A DNA stretch of 64,000 nucleotides from Fibrobacterota bacterium (GCA_003165595.1 PLWQ01000018.1:52067-116066); one strand, 5' to 3'; numbered from the stretch's first letter, positions 18,510 to 27,859 are shown. Notes: generated by a model from the letters alone, not told the origin. Program-made: numbers and translations.

Positions 18510-20507
18510 TCAGTCGAGCCCCTTTTTCCTGCGGATAACCCATTCGGCGGTCAGCAGCGCGATTATCAGGGCAAGGAGAATCCAGGTTTGCCGAAGCTGG
18601 AGGTACCGGGAGACAGTGGCTCGCTTTCCTTCGGAGTGAGCGTCGTACAACGCACGCACTTCCCGGGCGTTTCCGGATTTAAGCGGGATGGCGAATTGAT
18701 TGAGCAATACGGTATTCTGGGCTCGTGCGGACAATTCCGGGCTGTTTGCACCCACATAGAGTGTATCGGAAAAGGAACGCTGCCGGCCGCCAAGTACGGC
18801 GCTGCACGTGAATCGGTACGAGCCCGCCGCCAACGGGGGAAGCTTTACTTGTGCTCTGTTCTGCGGGTCGATGCCGGCAAGCGCAAACAGGGAATCCACG
18901 ATTTTCTTTCCCGAAAGATCTATGGTAAACCGGACATCAAACCCATGCGCAGGACCGGCATTGCCCCCGTACACATCGGCGGCGTTAAGGTCGGCCGGAA
19001 GGAGAACCGTAACGGGGATGGAGTCGTGCTCGAACAGCTCCGCGGCCGAAGGGTAGGCGGCGAGATTTTCCCGCAGGTTGCTCACCAGCCGATTTTTGAC
19101 AAATGTTGTTACGCACCGGATGAACCCGGGCGTTTCCCCTTCCTTTGCGACGGCCAGAGGCAGGAAATCGATATGCCACAGTTCCCTGCCCGCCACCGCT
19201 ACGGCCGCGCGCCCCTGGAATGTTCCCATAGTGAGAAAGGGGAGGGAATCGGCGGTCACGGCGGATTGCCCTTCAACCCGGGCACGGCAGTAGAGAACCG
19301 TACGGCTGTGGGCGAGAAACGGCGGCCGGCACACCGGGATGCGCGACGGCGGCGCCACATCCATGGAGCAGAACCTGGCAAACAGCGTGTCGTAGGGGTT
19401 GGCCGGCGCCAGGGAAAATGCGGCGGGGGTCAAATCCTGGCGGTCCGCACAGGGAAATGCGCCGAGGAAAACCGCAACGCCCCTGGAATCGAGCGAGCGG
19501 AACAGGGGGGCCATGACATCGGCGTAATCGAACAAAAAAAGTGCGTCGCAGGTCGGGGCATCGTGCGGGACAGTGCGCCACTGCGGATCGCTTTGCAGGG
19601 CCATGGTGACAAACCGCCGGTCGAGAAGCGGCGCGGCCGACTGAACGATTGCCAGGAACCGCTGCGGAACAACAGACTGCGAGAAATAGAGGGCAGACCG
19701 CAGGGTGTCGGCCGTGTTTTCGACAAGAACGGTATACACAAACCTGCCCTGCCGGGACGTGGGCAGCCGGATTTCCGCCGTGTCGACAAAGTATCCCGAA
19801 TCGGCAACGATCGCTTTCTGCGAAACAATCGTCCCCTGGTTCCGGCATACAATCGAAAGCGGCCGCCGGCGCGGAACGAAGCCGTGGATTCGCGCCGTCA
19901 CGACGGAAGCCGAATCGAGGGAAACGCTTTCGCGCGCGTCAAGTATTTCGGTTTGCAGATACGGCCAGGGCGAAACCCGCGGGAGTTCGAGATAATAACA
20001 GGCTTTGTCCTGGCGGGCTTCGTGCGAAAGTGACGTGTTTGAGAAATTACCGTCGGAGACGACAAGGACGAACGGGGCGTCGCGGATAACGGGATCGGCA
20101 TCCGTTCCCGGGAGAAAACTTTGCAAATCGGCAAATGAAGTAATATGGCGCGCCGGACACGTGCGCAGCGAATCGCCGAAGCGGTAAAAACGGAAGTGCG
20201 GGTTCGAGGGCCCGGCGTTTTCAAGTGAATCCAGGCTTCTCACAAAGGGAAGGACGGTTGATTCCGGGTAAAAGAGCCGCATACTCATGGATGCGTCAAT
20301 AAGTACGGGAATAGGTCGCGGCCCGGTTCCGAGCCGGTCAAAGGTGATTACCGGTTCAAAAAATGCAAGGAGCAGCATGAGAACAAGAAGAACGCGCAAT
20401 GTAAGGAAAATAACGGCAGTGCGGTTGGCGCGGCGCCGGACATAAAAGACGGCGGCGAAACCGAACCCTGCTGCCAAAAGGCAAAAAAATAGGATCTCGG
20501 TGCCCAT
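18510..20507 (-). CDS. Membrane protein with VWA-like domain
   Basis: A 665-residue protein with two N-terminal hydrophobic helices (ILFFCLLAAGFGFAAVFYV and VIFLTLRVLLVLMLLLAFF). A periplasmic region follows, starting with a VWA-like strand carrying a MIDAS-like DASMS (VLIDASMS), and then one C-terminal helix (TWILLALIIALLTAEWVI) with a basic tail. This arrangement resembles BatA/BatB-type or DUF4159-neighbour proteins of Bacteroidetes-like genomes, but the MoxR ATPase usually found with them is absent. A role in envelope stress or assembly is speculative. The start is 14 bp after the nadB stop, so it is probably the last gene of the sis-nadB transcript. Confidence 0.75.
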   Translation of the reverse strand: MGTEILFFCLLAAGFGFAAVFYVRRRANRTAVIFLTLRVLLVLMLLLAFFEPVITFDRLGTGPRPIPVLIDASMSMRLFYPESTVLPFVRSLDSLENAGPSNPHFRFYRFGDSLRTCPARHITSFADLQSFLPGTDADPVIRDAPFVLVVSDGNFSNTSLSHEARQDKACYYLELPRVSPWPYLQTEILDARESVSLDSASVVTARIHGFVPRRRPLSIVCRNQGTIVSQKAIVADSGYFVDTAEIRLPTSRQGRFVYTVLVENTADTLRSALYFSQSVVPQRFLAIVQSAAPLLDRRFVTMALQSDPQWRTVPHDAPTCDALFLFDYADVMAPLFRSLDSRGVAVFLGAFPCADRQDLTPAAFSLAPANPYDTLFARFCSMDVAPPSRIPVCRPPFLAHSRTVLYCRARVEGQSAVTADSLPFLTMGTFQGRAAVAVAGRELWHIDFLPLAVAKEGETPGFIRCVTTFVKNRLVSNLRENLAAYPSAAELFEHDSIPVTVLLPADLNAADVYGGNAGPAHGFDVRFTIDLSGKKIVDSLFALAGIDPQNRAQVKLPPLAAGSYRFTCSAVLGGRQRSFSDTLYVGANSPELSARAQNTVLLNQFAIPLKSGNAREVRALYDAHSEGKRATVSRYLQLRQTWILLALIIALLTAEWVIRRKKGLD

Positions 20508-20521
20508 GCCTCTCCCGCCGG

Positions 20522-22156
20522 CTATCGCACGCGGCGCTTAAAGAGGGGATTTACAAGGGCCGTATTTTTCTTCCAGTAACGGTCGTTTTGCTCCAGGTAA
20601 TCGGTGGTGTAATGCAGGCCCCTGCTTTCGTGGCGTTTGATGGCGGACGTCACCACCAGCTTCGCGGTTGTCACCAGGTTGCGAAGCTCAAGAAGTCGCG
20701 GTGTTATCCTGGTGCGCCTGTAGAAGTTCTCGGTTTCCTTTTCGAGAAATGCGACGCGCCGCAAGGCGCGCTGGAGACGGAGATTCGACCGTACGATGCC
20801 GACGTAATCCCACATCACGCTCTGCAGCTCGTTGACGTTGTGCGAAAGCAGCACCCATTCTTCATTGTCAATAGTCCCGCTGTCGTCCCAGGGAGGAATG
20901 CTGCCGCCGTCGGCAAGCGAGATCGACCGGACGCGGGCAATAGCCTCGTCTGCGGCCCGGCGCGAGAACACGAGCGCTTCGAGAAGCGAATTCGAAGCCA
21001 GGCGGTTGGCCCCGTGTATGCCGGTGCAGGCGACTTCTCCGCACGCGTACAGGTTGGGTATGGTGCTTTGGCCGTTTGTGTCCACCTTGATGCCGCCACA
21101 CAGGAAATGCGCCGCCGGCACCACGGGAATGAGGTCGCGGGTGATGTCGATGCCCAACGCTTTGCATCGACCGTAAATGAGGGGGAAATGCCGCCGCGTC
21201 CTGGCCGCCGGAACATGTCGTATGTCAAGGTACACGCAGCTGTCTCCGGACTTCTTCAATTCGTTGTCTATGGCGCGGGCAACGATGTCGCGCGTCGCAA
21301 GAGACTTGAGGGGGTGATAGCGGTCCATAAACTCAACGCCGCGCGAATCCTTGAGAACCGCGCCGAACCCCCGCAGTGCCTCGGAAATGAGGAACGAGTT
21401 GCCGTGTTCGTGATACAGCGTGGTGGGGTGGAACTGGATAAACTCCATGTTCTCTATTGTCGCGCCGGCCCTGTAGGCCATTGCGACGCCGTCTCCCGTG
21501 GCTATTTCCGGATTCGTGGTGTGGAGATAGACTCTGCCGCACCCGCCCGTCGTGAAACACGTGATTTTCGCCTGCACGGCGAAAATTGCCCTTTGAACCG
21601 TGTCGAGCACGTACATGCCATAACATCGGTTACCGCCCCGCAAAGACCTGCCGCGGACATGGTGGTCGGTGATCAAATCAACGCCGCAATGGTTTTCGTA
21701 CAGCGTTATGTTACGCATGCTGCGCAGCTGCCTGATGAGCGATTCCTCAACAGCCCTGCCGGTAAAATCGTGCATGTGAACGATCCGGTTGGCGGAATGT
21801 CCTCCCTCGCGGCTGAGATCAAGATGGTGCCGGGCACCTGATTTTTTCGACGTGGAGAAGCGCGTTCCCCATCCGATAAGCTCCTCAATCCGTTGCGGTG
21901 CTTCACTAACAAGAATTCGGACTGCCTCCTCCTTGCACAATCCCGCCCCGGAGACAAGCGTGTCGCGGACATGGCTCTCAAAGCTGTCCTTCGGGTCAAG
22001 CACGCACGCAATGCCGCCTTGTGCATAGTTTGTGTTGGATTCGCTGTCGGATTTCTTGGTTATCATGATGACCGATCCGAACCGGGCGGCTCGGATGGCA
22101 AAACTGAGGCCGGCAATTCCGCTACCCACCACCAGAAAGTCGCAGGATGTCTTCAT
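20522..22156 (-). CDS. nadB: L-aspartate oxidase
   Basis: NadB oxidises aspartate to iminoaspartate with FAD, the first step of de novo NAD synthesis. In anaerobes fumarate can replace oxygen as acceptor. Seen here: the N-terminal dinucleotide fold VVGSGIAGLSFAIRAA, the substrate-loop motif NYAQGGIACV, SREGGHSANRIVH, GGIKVDTNGQSTIPNLYACGEVACTGIHG in part, and the C-terminal helical domain. The start is placed at the ATG overlapping the stop of the upstream isomerase gene (ATGA at 22153-22156); an ATG seven codons earlier is possible. At 544 residues the length is normal. nadA and nadC are not in the window. Confidence 0.95.
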   Translation of the reverse strand: MKTSCDFLVVGSGIAGLSFAIRAARFGSVIMITKKSDSESNTNYAQGGIACVLDPKDSFESHVRDTLVSGAGLCKEEAVRILVSEAPQRIEELIGWGTRFSTSKKSGARHHLDLSREGGHSANRIVHMHDFTGRAVEESLIRQLRSMRNITLYENHCGVDLITDHHVRGRSLRGGNRCYGMYVLDTVQRAIFAVQAKITCFTTGGCGRVYLHTTNPEIATGDGVAMAYRAGATIENMEFIQFHPTTLYHEHGNSFLISEALRGFGAVLKDSRGVEFMDRYHPLKSLATRDIVARAIDNELKKSGDSCVYLDIRHVPAARTRRHFPLIYGRCKALGIDITRDLIPVVPAAHFLCGGIKVDTNGQSTIPNLYACGEVACTGIHGANRLASNSLLEALVFSRRAADEAIARVRSISLADGGSIPPWDDSGTIDNEEWVLLSHNVNELQSVMWDYVGIVRSNLRLQRALRRVAFLEKETENFYRRTRITPRLLELRNLVTTAKLVVTSAIKRHESRGLHYTTDYLEQNDRYWKKNTALVNPLFKRRVR

Positions 22157-22791
22157 GAAGGAGAACCAGTCTTGCATCGCGAACCTGAGGCCGGGCCGGC
22201 GTGGGGCAAACGCGCCTTCTGTCCCAGGTAGCCGCCGTGGTGGCGCAGGCCAAATTGCTCTTTGGAGAATCTTCTTTTTTCCATAAGGACCAGCGCAAGG
22301 GCGTCACCGATAGCGAGCATTACGGTCGTCGAGGCGGTGGGCGTGAGCCCGAGCCGGCAGGGTTCCGTGATTTCTCCCATGCTGATCACCACGTTGCACA
22401 AGGTGCGGATCGTGGAATCGGGATGCGACGTGATGCCGATGATGGAATGGATGCCGAGGCCGCGGCTTCGCTCGAGCATTTCGATCACTTCGCGGGTTTT
22501 CCCGCTGGTGGAGAGGGCCAGGATAACATCGCCTTTGTCCAGAAGTCCGAGATCGCCGTGTGCGGCTTCTCCCGGATGCAGGAAGCAGGACGGTGTGCCG
22601 GTTGAGCACAGCGTCCCGGAGATTTTCTGTGCGATGTCGCCGGCCTTTCCCATGCCGGTGGTGACCACCTTGTTCTTACAATGGTACAGAATGCCCACGG
22701 CGGTCGTGAAATGCCTGTCGAGCGGTACGTTTCGAATTGCCTCGGCCTCGGCGGCAAGGATTGCCTTTGCACGTTTCAGAATGTCGCTCAT
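22153..22791 (-). CDS. SIS-domain sugar-phosphate isomerase (KdsD/KpsF-like, no CBS domains)
   Basis: A 212-residue SIS protein similar to the N-terminal half of arabinose-5-phosphate isomerase, which makes the precursor of Kdo for lipopolysaccharide. Landmarks are VVTTGMGKAGDIAQKISGTLCSTGTPSCFLHP in part, HGDLGLLDKGDVILALSTSGKT and the C-terminal LGLTPTASTTVMLAIGDALA, typical of this family. The two CBS domains of E. coli KdsD (about 120 residues) are absent. SIS-only A5P isomerases are known, so the protein is probably complete. The start at 22789-22791 is chosen because similarity begins there. It is translationally coupled to nadB. Confidence 0.88.
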   Translation of the reverse strand: MSDILKRAKAILAAEAEAIRNVPLDRHFTTAVGILYHCKNKVVTTGMGKAGDIAQKISGTLCSTGTPSCFLHPGEAAHGDLGLLDKGDVILALSTSGKTREVIEMLERSRGLGIHSIIGITSHPDSTIRTLCNVVISMGEITEPCRLGLTPTASTTVMLAIGDALALVLMEKRRFSKEQFGLRHHGGYLGQKARLPHAGPASGSRCKTGSPS

Positions 22792-22967
22792 GTATGGAAA
22801 GCCTGTGGTTTGGTGCGAGTGTGAAACGGAACATGGCGGTATTCCTGTTCCGGGGCAAACTTGAGCGGTATAAATATAAATTAAAGAGGATGCGGCGCAC
22901 ACTGTATTTGACCCGGCGCGGGCGGCGAAGAGTCTCTCAACCTGGCGGCGGAAACAGAGAGGGGAGG

Positions 22968-24350
22968 CTAGACAAGCGGAATAAGCTGTTCTTCAACCAG
23001 GCCTACTTTGCGTTTGAGTTCCGCATCCGTTTGAACATCGGATTCTATTTTCTTGCAGGCATGGATAACGGTGGAATAGTCCCGGCCGCCGAATTCGAGC
23101 CCGATTGTGCGCAGCGACTGCTTCGTCCACTTCTTGCAAAGGTACATTGCAACGGAACGCGGCAGCGCAACATCCCTTTTGCGAGTGTGAGCGGTGAGTT
23201 GATTCGGCGTTGTTTCGAAAGCTTCGGCGACTTTCTGTTGAATAAATACGACGGAAATCCGCTGGTCTTTCCTCGAGATCACGTCACCGCAGATTTCCTT
23301 TGCGATGTCGATGGAAATGTCTTTCCCCGTGAACGAAGACGAGGCTATGAGCTTGATGAGAATTCCTTCCAGCTCACGAACGTTTGAGGTAATGTGACCG
23401 GCGATGTACTGTATGACCTCGCCGGCGAGCGAGAGGCCGTCGGTTTCGGCCTTCTTGCGCAAGATCGCCATGCGCGTCTCCAGATCGGGAGGCTGAATGT
23501 CGGTAATAAGCCCGCCCATGAATCTATTGATGATATGCTCCATCATATCGGTAATTTTTTCCGGCGGCCTGTCGGAGGACAAAATGATCTGCTTTCTTTC
23601 GAGGAGCAGCCTGTTAAAGATTCGGTAAAATTCCTTCTGTGTTCCCGGCTTGCCGCCGAGAAAATGGATGTCGTCGATAAGGAGCAGATCGACGTTGTTG
23701 AATTTCTTGTAGAATGACGTGGAATCTTTCTTCTCAACCACGTAGTTAATGTACTGAGTGGTGAATTCTTCGCTTGTCATGTACATGACGCAATCGGCAG
23801 TATTCTCCGTTTGGGCAAAATGACCGATCGCCTGCAACAGATGAGTCTTTCCCAAACCTGTTCCGCCGTACATGACGAGTGGATTGAACGTGGTTTTTCC
23901 AGGTGCCTCGGCAACGGCCAGGGCGGCGGCGTGGGCCATTCGGTTCCCGTCGCCGACGATGTACGTATCAAAGCTGTAATTCGGGTGAAATTGGCCCTTT
24001 TTTGCGACCGACTGCGGGATTCTTCTTGCCTGAGCCTCTGAAATTGTCTGGGCAAGAGGCTGGACAATTTTCCAATCTTTCTCCGAGGGACAAAATGAGA
24101 GAGATTGAAAACCGATCGAACTCTCGGTCAGGACGCCCCGAATGATGTCCGAAAAATGCTGTTCCATGAAATCCGCGAAGAACTGGTTCGGAACGAGGAT
24201 GTTTGCGTTGCCTTCGGGCGAAAGAAGAAGGTCGGTTGTGCGAAACCAGGTTTCAAAGGTGGAAGGTGTGGTTTTCTTCTGTATTTTTTGGAGGCATTCT
24301 TGCCACGGAGAACTGGTTGAAATCGCATGAGATAGGTCGTTCATCAACAT
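22968..24350 (-). CDS. dnaA: Chromosomal replication initiator DnaA
   Basis: A 460-residue DnaA. Domain I is at about 10-90, followed by a short linker. The AAA+ domain III carries Walker A GGTGLGKTH, Walker B LLLIDDIHFLGG, sensor SSDRPPEKI and box VII NRFMGGL. Domain IV carries the DnaA-box signature GGRDYSTVIHACKKIE. The start is the ATG at 24348-24350; a second ATG two codons in is possible. Directly upstream is a cluster of DnaA-box-like 9-mers. Unusually, dnaN, recF and gyrB do not follow; the next genes on this strand are the isomerase and nadB. Confidence 0.97.
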   Translation of the reverse strand: MLMNDLSHAISTSSPWQECLQKIQKKTTPSTFETWFRTTDLLLSPEGNANILVPNQFFADFMEQHFSDIIRGVLTESSIGFQSLSFCPSEKDWKIVQPLAQTISEAQARRIPQSVAKKGQFHPNYSFDTYIVGDGNRMAHAAALAVAEAPGKTTFNPLVMYGGTGLGKTHLLQAIGHFAQTENTADCVMYMTSEEFTTQYINYVVEKKDSTSFYKKFNNVDLLLIDDIHFLGGKPGTQKEFYRIFNRLLLERKQIILSSDRPPEKITDMMEHIINRFMGGLITDIQPPDLETRMAILRKKAETDGLSLAGEVIQYIAGHITSNVRELEGILIKLIASSSFTGKDISIDIAKEICGDVISRKDQRISVVFIQQKVAEAFETTPNQLTAHTRKRDVALPRSVAMYLCKKWTKQSLRTIGLEFGGRDYSTVIHACKKIESDVQTDAELKRKVGLVEEQLIPLV

Positions 24351-24351
24351 G

Positions 24352-24602
24352 TTGTCAACATTCCTGTTGCTTTACAAAGTGGTTGTGCAAGGAACGGGAC
24401 AAAACAAAAATCGAAATCGAGACAAATCGCAAGGATACTATTTTTATTTTGTTTTTTATCAGCTAGTTACGGATTATATAAGCTCAATTGTCTTTTGGTG
24501 GCAAGTGACTTTTCAACCACTTATTAACAGGCTTTCAACGAATTGTCAACACTGAGTTATCAACATGCCAGCCTGATTTTTTTTGTTTTAATAATATAAT
24601 AG
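24352..24602. other. Probable chromosomal replication origin (oriC)
   Basis: The region upstream of dnaA contains 9-mers close to the DnaA box TTATCCACA. They are TTGTCAACA at 24352-24360 and 24543-24551, TTATTAACA at 24521-24529 and TTATCAACA at 24557-24565, all in the same orientation. An A/T-rich stretch (24575-24602, T-run then AATAATATAAT) follows and could be the unwinding element. The spacing of the last two boxes, 5 bp apart next to the A/T stretch, fits origin architecture. Confidence 0.75.
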
Positions 24603-25127
24603 GCAATGGATGAATGTCAAAGGAAATTTTATCTTCGTTGTGTAATCAAAGTGTAACAATCTTGCGTCAATTGACATCATGAAAAAAAGTCGCTTTTAGA
24701 CAATCTCGGGTCATGTTTCACAATGTCAAAACCCGGTCTTGTCGGGAAGTAAACCTTGTTTCTCCGCAAACCCCGAAAATACGGCAATCTCCGGGGGGCA
24801 GTTTGACCAAGCGGGAGAGGCTGTTTGACATCCCGGCATTTTACAAATAGTCTGATTTGGCGCCTTAGTAAAGGTGGCGGATTGCCATGAACCGGGCCGC
24901 GACAGTCTGAAAAAAAGTTTGTGATTCGTGAGGATTTTGTTTCACTATTGTAAGCAGCTTGCAAGACCTGGTGGAGTTTGCCTCGGCGCGGAACCCGCAC
25001 AGACCGGCTATGAGGCTGGAAGCCGGCGGTTTCGCTCCAAAAACCGGTCAATGACGACGTAGCAGGGCCAAAACAGTGCTTCCACGCTGCTATTCCAGGA
25101 CCTTGTCGAAAAAGTTCGAGAAAACCC
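24603..25127. other. Noncoding stretch between oriC and flagellar block
   Basis: About 525 bp without a supported gene. A minus-strand open frame at 24677-25051 lacks a ribosome site and family resemblance. A TTGACA...TAGTCT pair with 17-bp spacing at 24825-24853 could be a weak plus-strand promoter. No tRNA, 6S, SRP or tmRNA signature was recognised. Confidence 0.5.
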
Positions 25128-25155
25128 TAAAGGTTTTCTTCAGCAATTCCGAAAA
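25128..25155 (+). promoter_or_regulatory. Candidate sigma-28 (FliA-type) promoter
   Basis: TAAAGGTT (25128-25135), 12 bp, TCCGAAAA (25148-25155), compared with the flagellar consensus TAAAGTTT-N11-GCCGATAA. It ends 46 bp before the DUF5610 gene. A better match with the same 12-bp spacing precedes fliD. Confidence 0.35.
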
Positions 25156-25200
25156 TTCCTAATGAGACCACAAATCGAAACCAATTTCAAGGAGGAATAC

Positions 25201-25965
25201 ATGTCTATACTATCCATAAGCGCGTCTTGGATGAATATATCCCAGATTCTTCCCCAGACACCGACAACAACGGACGACACATCGAGCAGCAACCTCGCAA
25301 GCCAGAGTTCCGGTTCCGATTCGTATTCGGGCAGCAGTGGGGTAGCGAACCTCGGCACAACATCGAACAATTATTCACTAGAGAGCTTGCTTGTACAATA
25401 TCAAAGTTCGGACGGCGATTCGGTGACGCTCAGCAGCCAGAGTCTGCAAAGTCAGCAGGCACAGCTCAGCGCCGGCGGAAGCAATTCTTCGGCGGACTGG
25501 AAACAGATTGTGGGCTATCTCAAGCAGCAGTTCGAATCGCTCAAGGACGAAATCAGGCAGGATTTTTTCAAGAACAACGGCCTGGGTGCAAATAGCGCTC
25601 AAAGCGCATCGACAACCGCCGCATCGCAGACTTCTTCGGCGGATGGAATTCCGGGCCTTCCCGATTACTGGAGCTCCGAAAACACGTCACAGCGCATCGT
25701 GGATTTTGCAACGTCTTTTCTCAGCGCGTTCAAGGGCAGCGGATCAGATTTTCTTTCCACAATTAAGGATGCAATCGAAAAAGGATTTTCCGAAGCTCTT
25801 GGCACCACGGGAAAGCTGCCGGACGCGGTGAGCAAGCTGGTGAGCAATACGCATGACCTCGTGATGCAGAAACTGGATGCGTGGGCCAAGGCGCAGGGGA
25901 TCACGGTTGCCGACGACACGGGATCGGACAGCTCTTCGACAACCGACCAGGCTGCCGCCGCGTAA
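25201..25965 (+). CDS. DUF5610 domain protein, flagellar-associated
   Basis: The start is the ATG at 25201 directly after a strong AAGGAGGA ribosome site. The 254-residue protein has a Ser/Thr/Gln-rich low-complexity N-terminal half, without a signal peptide. The C-terminal helical region (IVDFATSFLSAFKGSG, AIEKGFSEALGTTGKLPDAV, THDLVMQKLDAWAKAQG) resembles DUF5610. That domain occurs in proteins near flagellar genes in several Gram-negative bacteria; no biochemical role is known. Its place upstream of fliD-fliS-fliT and its flagellar-type promoter candidate support a link to motility. The tail is Asp/Ser-rich. It converges on the OMP gene with an 11-bp gap. Confidence 0.78.
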   Translation: MSILSISASWMNISQILPQTPTTTDDTSSSNLASQSSGSDSYSGSSGVANLGTTSNNYSLESLLVQYQSSDGDSVTLSSQSLQSQQAQLSAGGSNSSADWKQIVGYLKQQFESLKDEIRQDFFKNNGLGANSAQSASTTAASQTSSADGIPGLPDYWSSENTSQRIVDFATSFLSAFKGSGSDFLSTIKDAIEKGFSEALGTTGKLPDAVSKLVSNTHDLVMQKLDAWAKAQGITVADDTGSDSSSTTDQAAAA

Positions 25966-25976
25966 ACGGTTTTGTT

Positions 25977-26951
25977 TTACTTTGCGGAATTGAAGCGGTA
26001 GCCGATCCAAAGCCGGTGGATGAGAAGCCCCTGCCAGGTTGTGCTTACGCCCAGGTCGTAGCCGCCGAAAACTGGAAATTCGTTCATCTGACGGATTTCC
26101 AGACCAAGGTGAATACAGTTTCCATTTCCGGTATACATCTGGGAAAACTGACCGAAATCGGTGCTGTATCCTGCCAGAATACCGGCGATTTTGTAAACCC
26201 TTACCGACATCATGGCTTTGAAGACTTCATAGGTGAACCCGGACGTCGTATAAAAAGACGGGGCAAGGCGGGACTTGAACGACAGTGTGTATTCCGCTGA
26301 TCCGAGTATCATGTCGTCAAGAAAGGTCGTCCGGAGTCCGAGCTTCGCATTGTCATCCATGTAAATCTGCTGCCAGAAATGATACGTGGCCAGCGCGGTT
26401 GCGGAGAAAGATACGCACTTGAAGAAATAGGGCGTGAGAATGCCCAATCCGCCCCGCGTGATAAGAAAATTCGACGAACCGCCCTGACCGTTGGGAAGCA
26501 TTTCCGCTCCAACATCGACCAGAATGCCGGCGCTGCCGATTGCGGGCATTCTTCCGCCGATTCCCAGTTGAAAACTCGGGTTGGAAAAGGTGAATTGACT
26601 ATTGTAGTTCGCCCCGGCCGAGGTAATCTGTGTGGACTGGTCGGGCGCTATTCCCGTGCCCATGATCCCGATGCCTGCACCGAAATGCTTGAGGAAGGGG
26701 AACAGGTATTTCACGGACGCAAGCGTATACGAATACCCGAGCGGGGTCACGTTGATGGTGTACCCTGTTGGCACGGTAATTTCTCCTGTCAAGGCAGGGT
26801 TGGCCCACCATCCGCCGGGCGTCAAAAGGTTCTCAAGGTAGGTGGTACGCTGGTACAAAAAGTACAAGCTGTCGTTGGCCGCCCGTACCGAACAGGAGAG
26901 CAAGGCTATTGCCGCAAATATCGTGAAGAGCAGACGAGTGTGCCGTGCCAT
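25977..26951 (-). CDS. Outer-membrane beta-barrel-like protein
   Basis: The start is placed at ATG 26949-26951, which begins a good signal peptide (HTRLLFTIFAAIALLSCSVRA) five bases after the MCE gene stop; the frame continues upstream inside the MCE gene. The 324-residue product is rich in Gly, Tyr and Phe with alternating strands (GYSYTLASVKYLFPFLKHFG, AGILAGYSTDFGQFSQMY), as in small outer-membrane barrels, ending WIGYRFNSAK. No specific family is recognised. Co-transcription with an MCE protein suggests it could be the outer-membrane part of a lipid-transfer path. Confidence 0.75.
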   Translation of the reverse strand: MARHTRLLFTIFAAIALLSCSVRAANDSLYFLYQRTTYLENLLTPGGWWANPALTGEITVPTGYTINVTPLGYSYTLASVKYLFPFLKHFGAGIGIMGTGIAPDQSTQITSAGANYNSQFTFSNPSFQLGIGGRMPAIGSAGILVDVGAEMLPNGQGGSSNFLITRGGLGILTPYFFKCVSFSATALATYHFWQQIYMDDNAKLGLRTTFLDDMILGSAEYTLSFKSRLAPSFYTTSGFTYEVFKAMMSVRVYKIAGILAGYSTDFGQFSQMYTGNGNCIHLGLEIRQMNEFPVFGGYDLGVSTTWQGLLIHRLWIGYRFNSAK

Positions 26952-26956
26952 GGTTA

Positions 26957-27859
26957 TCAAAGTTTGATATAGATTTTGAATTGGAGCATACGTTGCTGGA
27001 GCGTAGTGATAATGGTCTGAAGGCCGACGATCTTCTTCCTGATGTTTTCGGCATCGCTTTTCCACAGAATATTGCGGGGGCTCTCAAGCTCCTGCGACAT
27101 CGACCGGAGCGTATCTACGGTTTTGTCAAGTGATGCGACGAAGACGGATATGTCGCGAAGCCGGCCGCTCACGCCGTCAACGTATTCCGGCGCGGCGGCT
27201 GAAAACGTTTTTGTTACGAGCGAGGCCGAATTCACGAGCGAATTGAGGGAGTCGATGTTCGTGCTGAGGGTTGCCCCGGTTTGGCTTGCGACGGTGAGTA
27301 TTGTTCTGGAAAGCGAGTCGACGGCAGCGACGGCTTCGTTTATTTGCACAACAAGCGATCTCGCCGCCCCTGCCCCATGCGCAAGGCGATTGCTTACCGA
27401 GAGGAACGTATCGACAACCTCGCGGAGTTTTCGGACATTGTCCAGCGCTTCGGAAATGCCGGGATGAAACGTGCCGACAAGAGTGTCCCGTACGGGAATG
27501 GGAGGCGCCGTAGAATCTCCGGGGTCGATCACGATTGCTCTGTCTCCCATGAGCCCTTCGTCGACGTCGACAATGAGATATCCGCGATGAAGGGGAATAT
27601 GCCGGGCGCTTTGAATGGTAACATACACCCTCGGCTCCTTCCGGACCGAATCTGCCACCCAGTTGATGCTCGCTGCCGTCCCGTAAAACACGCCGCGCAC
27701 GCGAACCGGATCCTGATACCCGAGACTGCCGATTCTCTTGAAGGCCACAACACGGGTTTCGCCCGGAGAAAGAATGGGCCGGAGACAGTATGCGGCCAAA
27801 ACGGTGATAATCAGGGAAAAAAGGCCGATGATGATATAACCGAGTTTTCTATCCGTCAT
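26957..27859 (-). CDS. MCE/MlaD-family lipid-transport protein
   Basis: A 300-residue protein with one N-terminal transmembrane helix (LGYIIIGLFSLIITVLAAYCL). An MCE domain follows at about 40-130 (AFKRIGSLGYQDPVRVRGV, VYVTIQSARHIPLHRGYLIV, GDRAIVIDPGD), then a long helical region of about 150 residues suited to forming a tunnel or needle. MCE proteins carry lipids between membranes and usually work with an MlaE permease and MlaF ATPase, neither of which is present here. The start at 27857-27859 is chosen because the frame upstream lacks character; an ATG 12 codons earlier is possible. The downstream OMP is probably its partner. Confidence 0.86.
   Translation of the reverse strand: MTDRKLGYIIIGLFSLIITVLAAYCLRPILSPGETRVVAFKRIGSLGYQDPVRVRGVFYGTAASINWVADSVRKEPRVYVTIQSARHIPLHRGYLIVDVDEGLMGDRAIVIDPGDSTAPPIPVRDTLVGTFHPGISEALDNVRKLREVVDTFLSVSNRLAHGAGAARSLVVQINEAVAAVDSLSRTILTVASQTGATLSTNIDSLNSLVNSASLVTKTFSAAAPEYVDGVSGRLRDISVFVASLDKTVDTLRSMSQELESPRNILWKSDAENIRKKIVGLQTIITTLQQRMLQFKIYIKL

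Noticed and set aside
18588-20033. 481-codon plus-strand frame opposite the VWA-like gene
   Set aside because: Very Arg/Gly-rich composition and no motif; the minus-strand frame has signal, membrane helices and VWA-like motif.
24677-25051. 124-codon minus-strand frame between oriC and the flagellar block
   Set aside because: No ribosome site, atypical composition and no recognisable domain.
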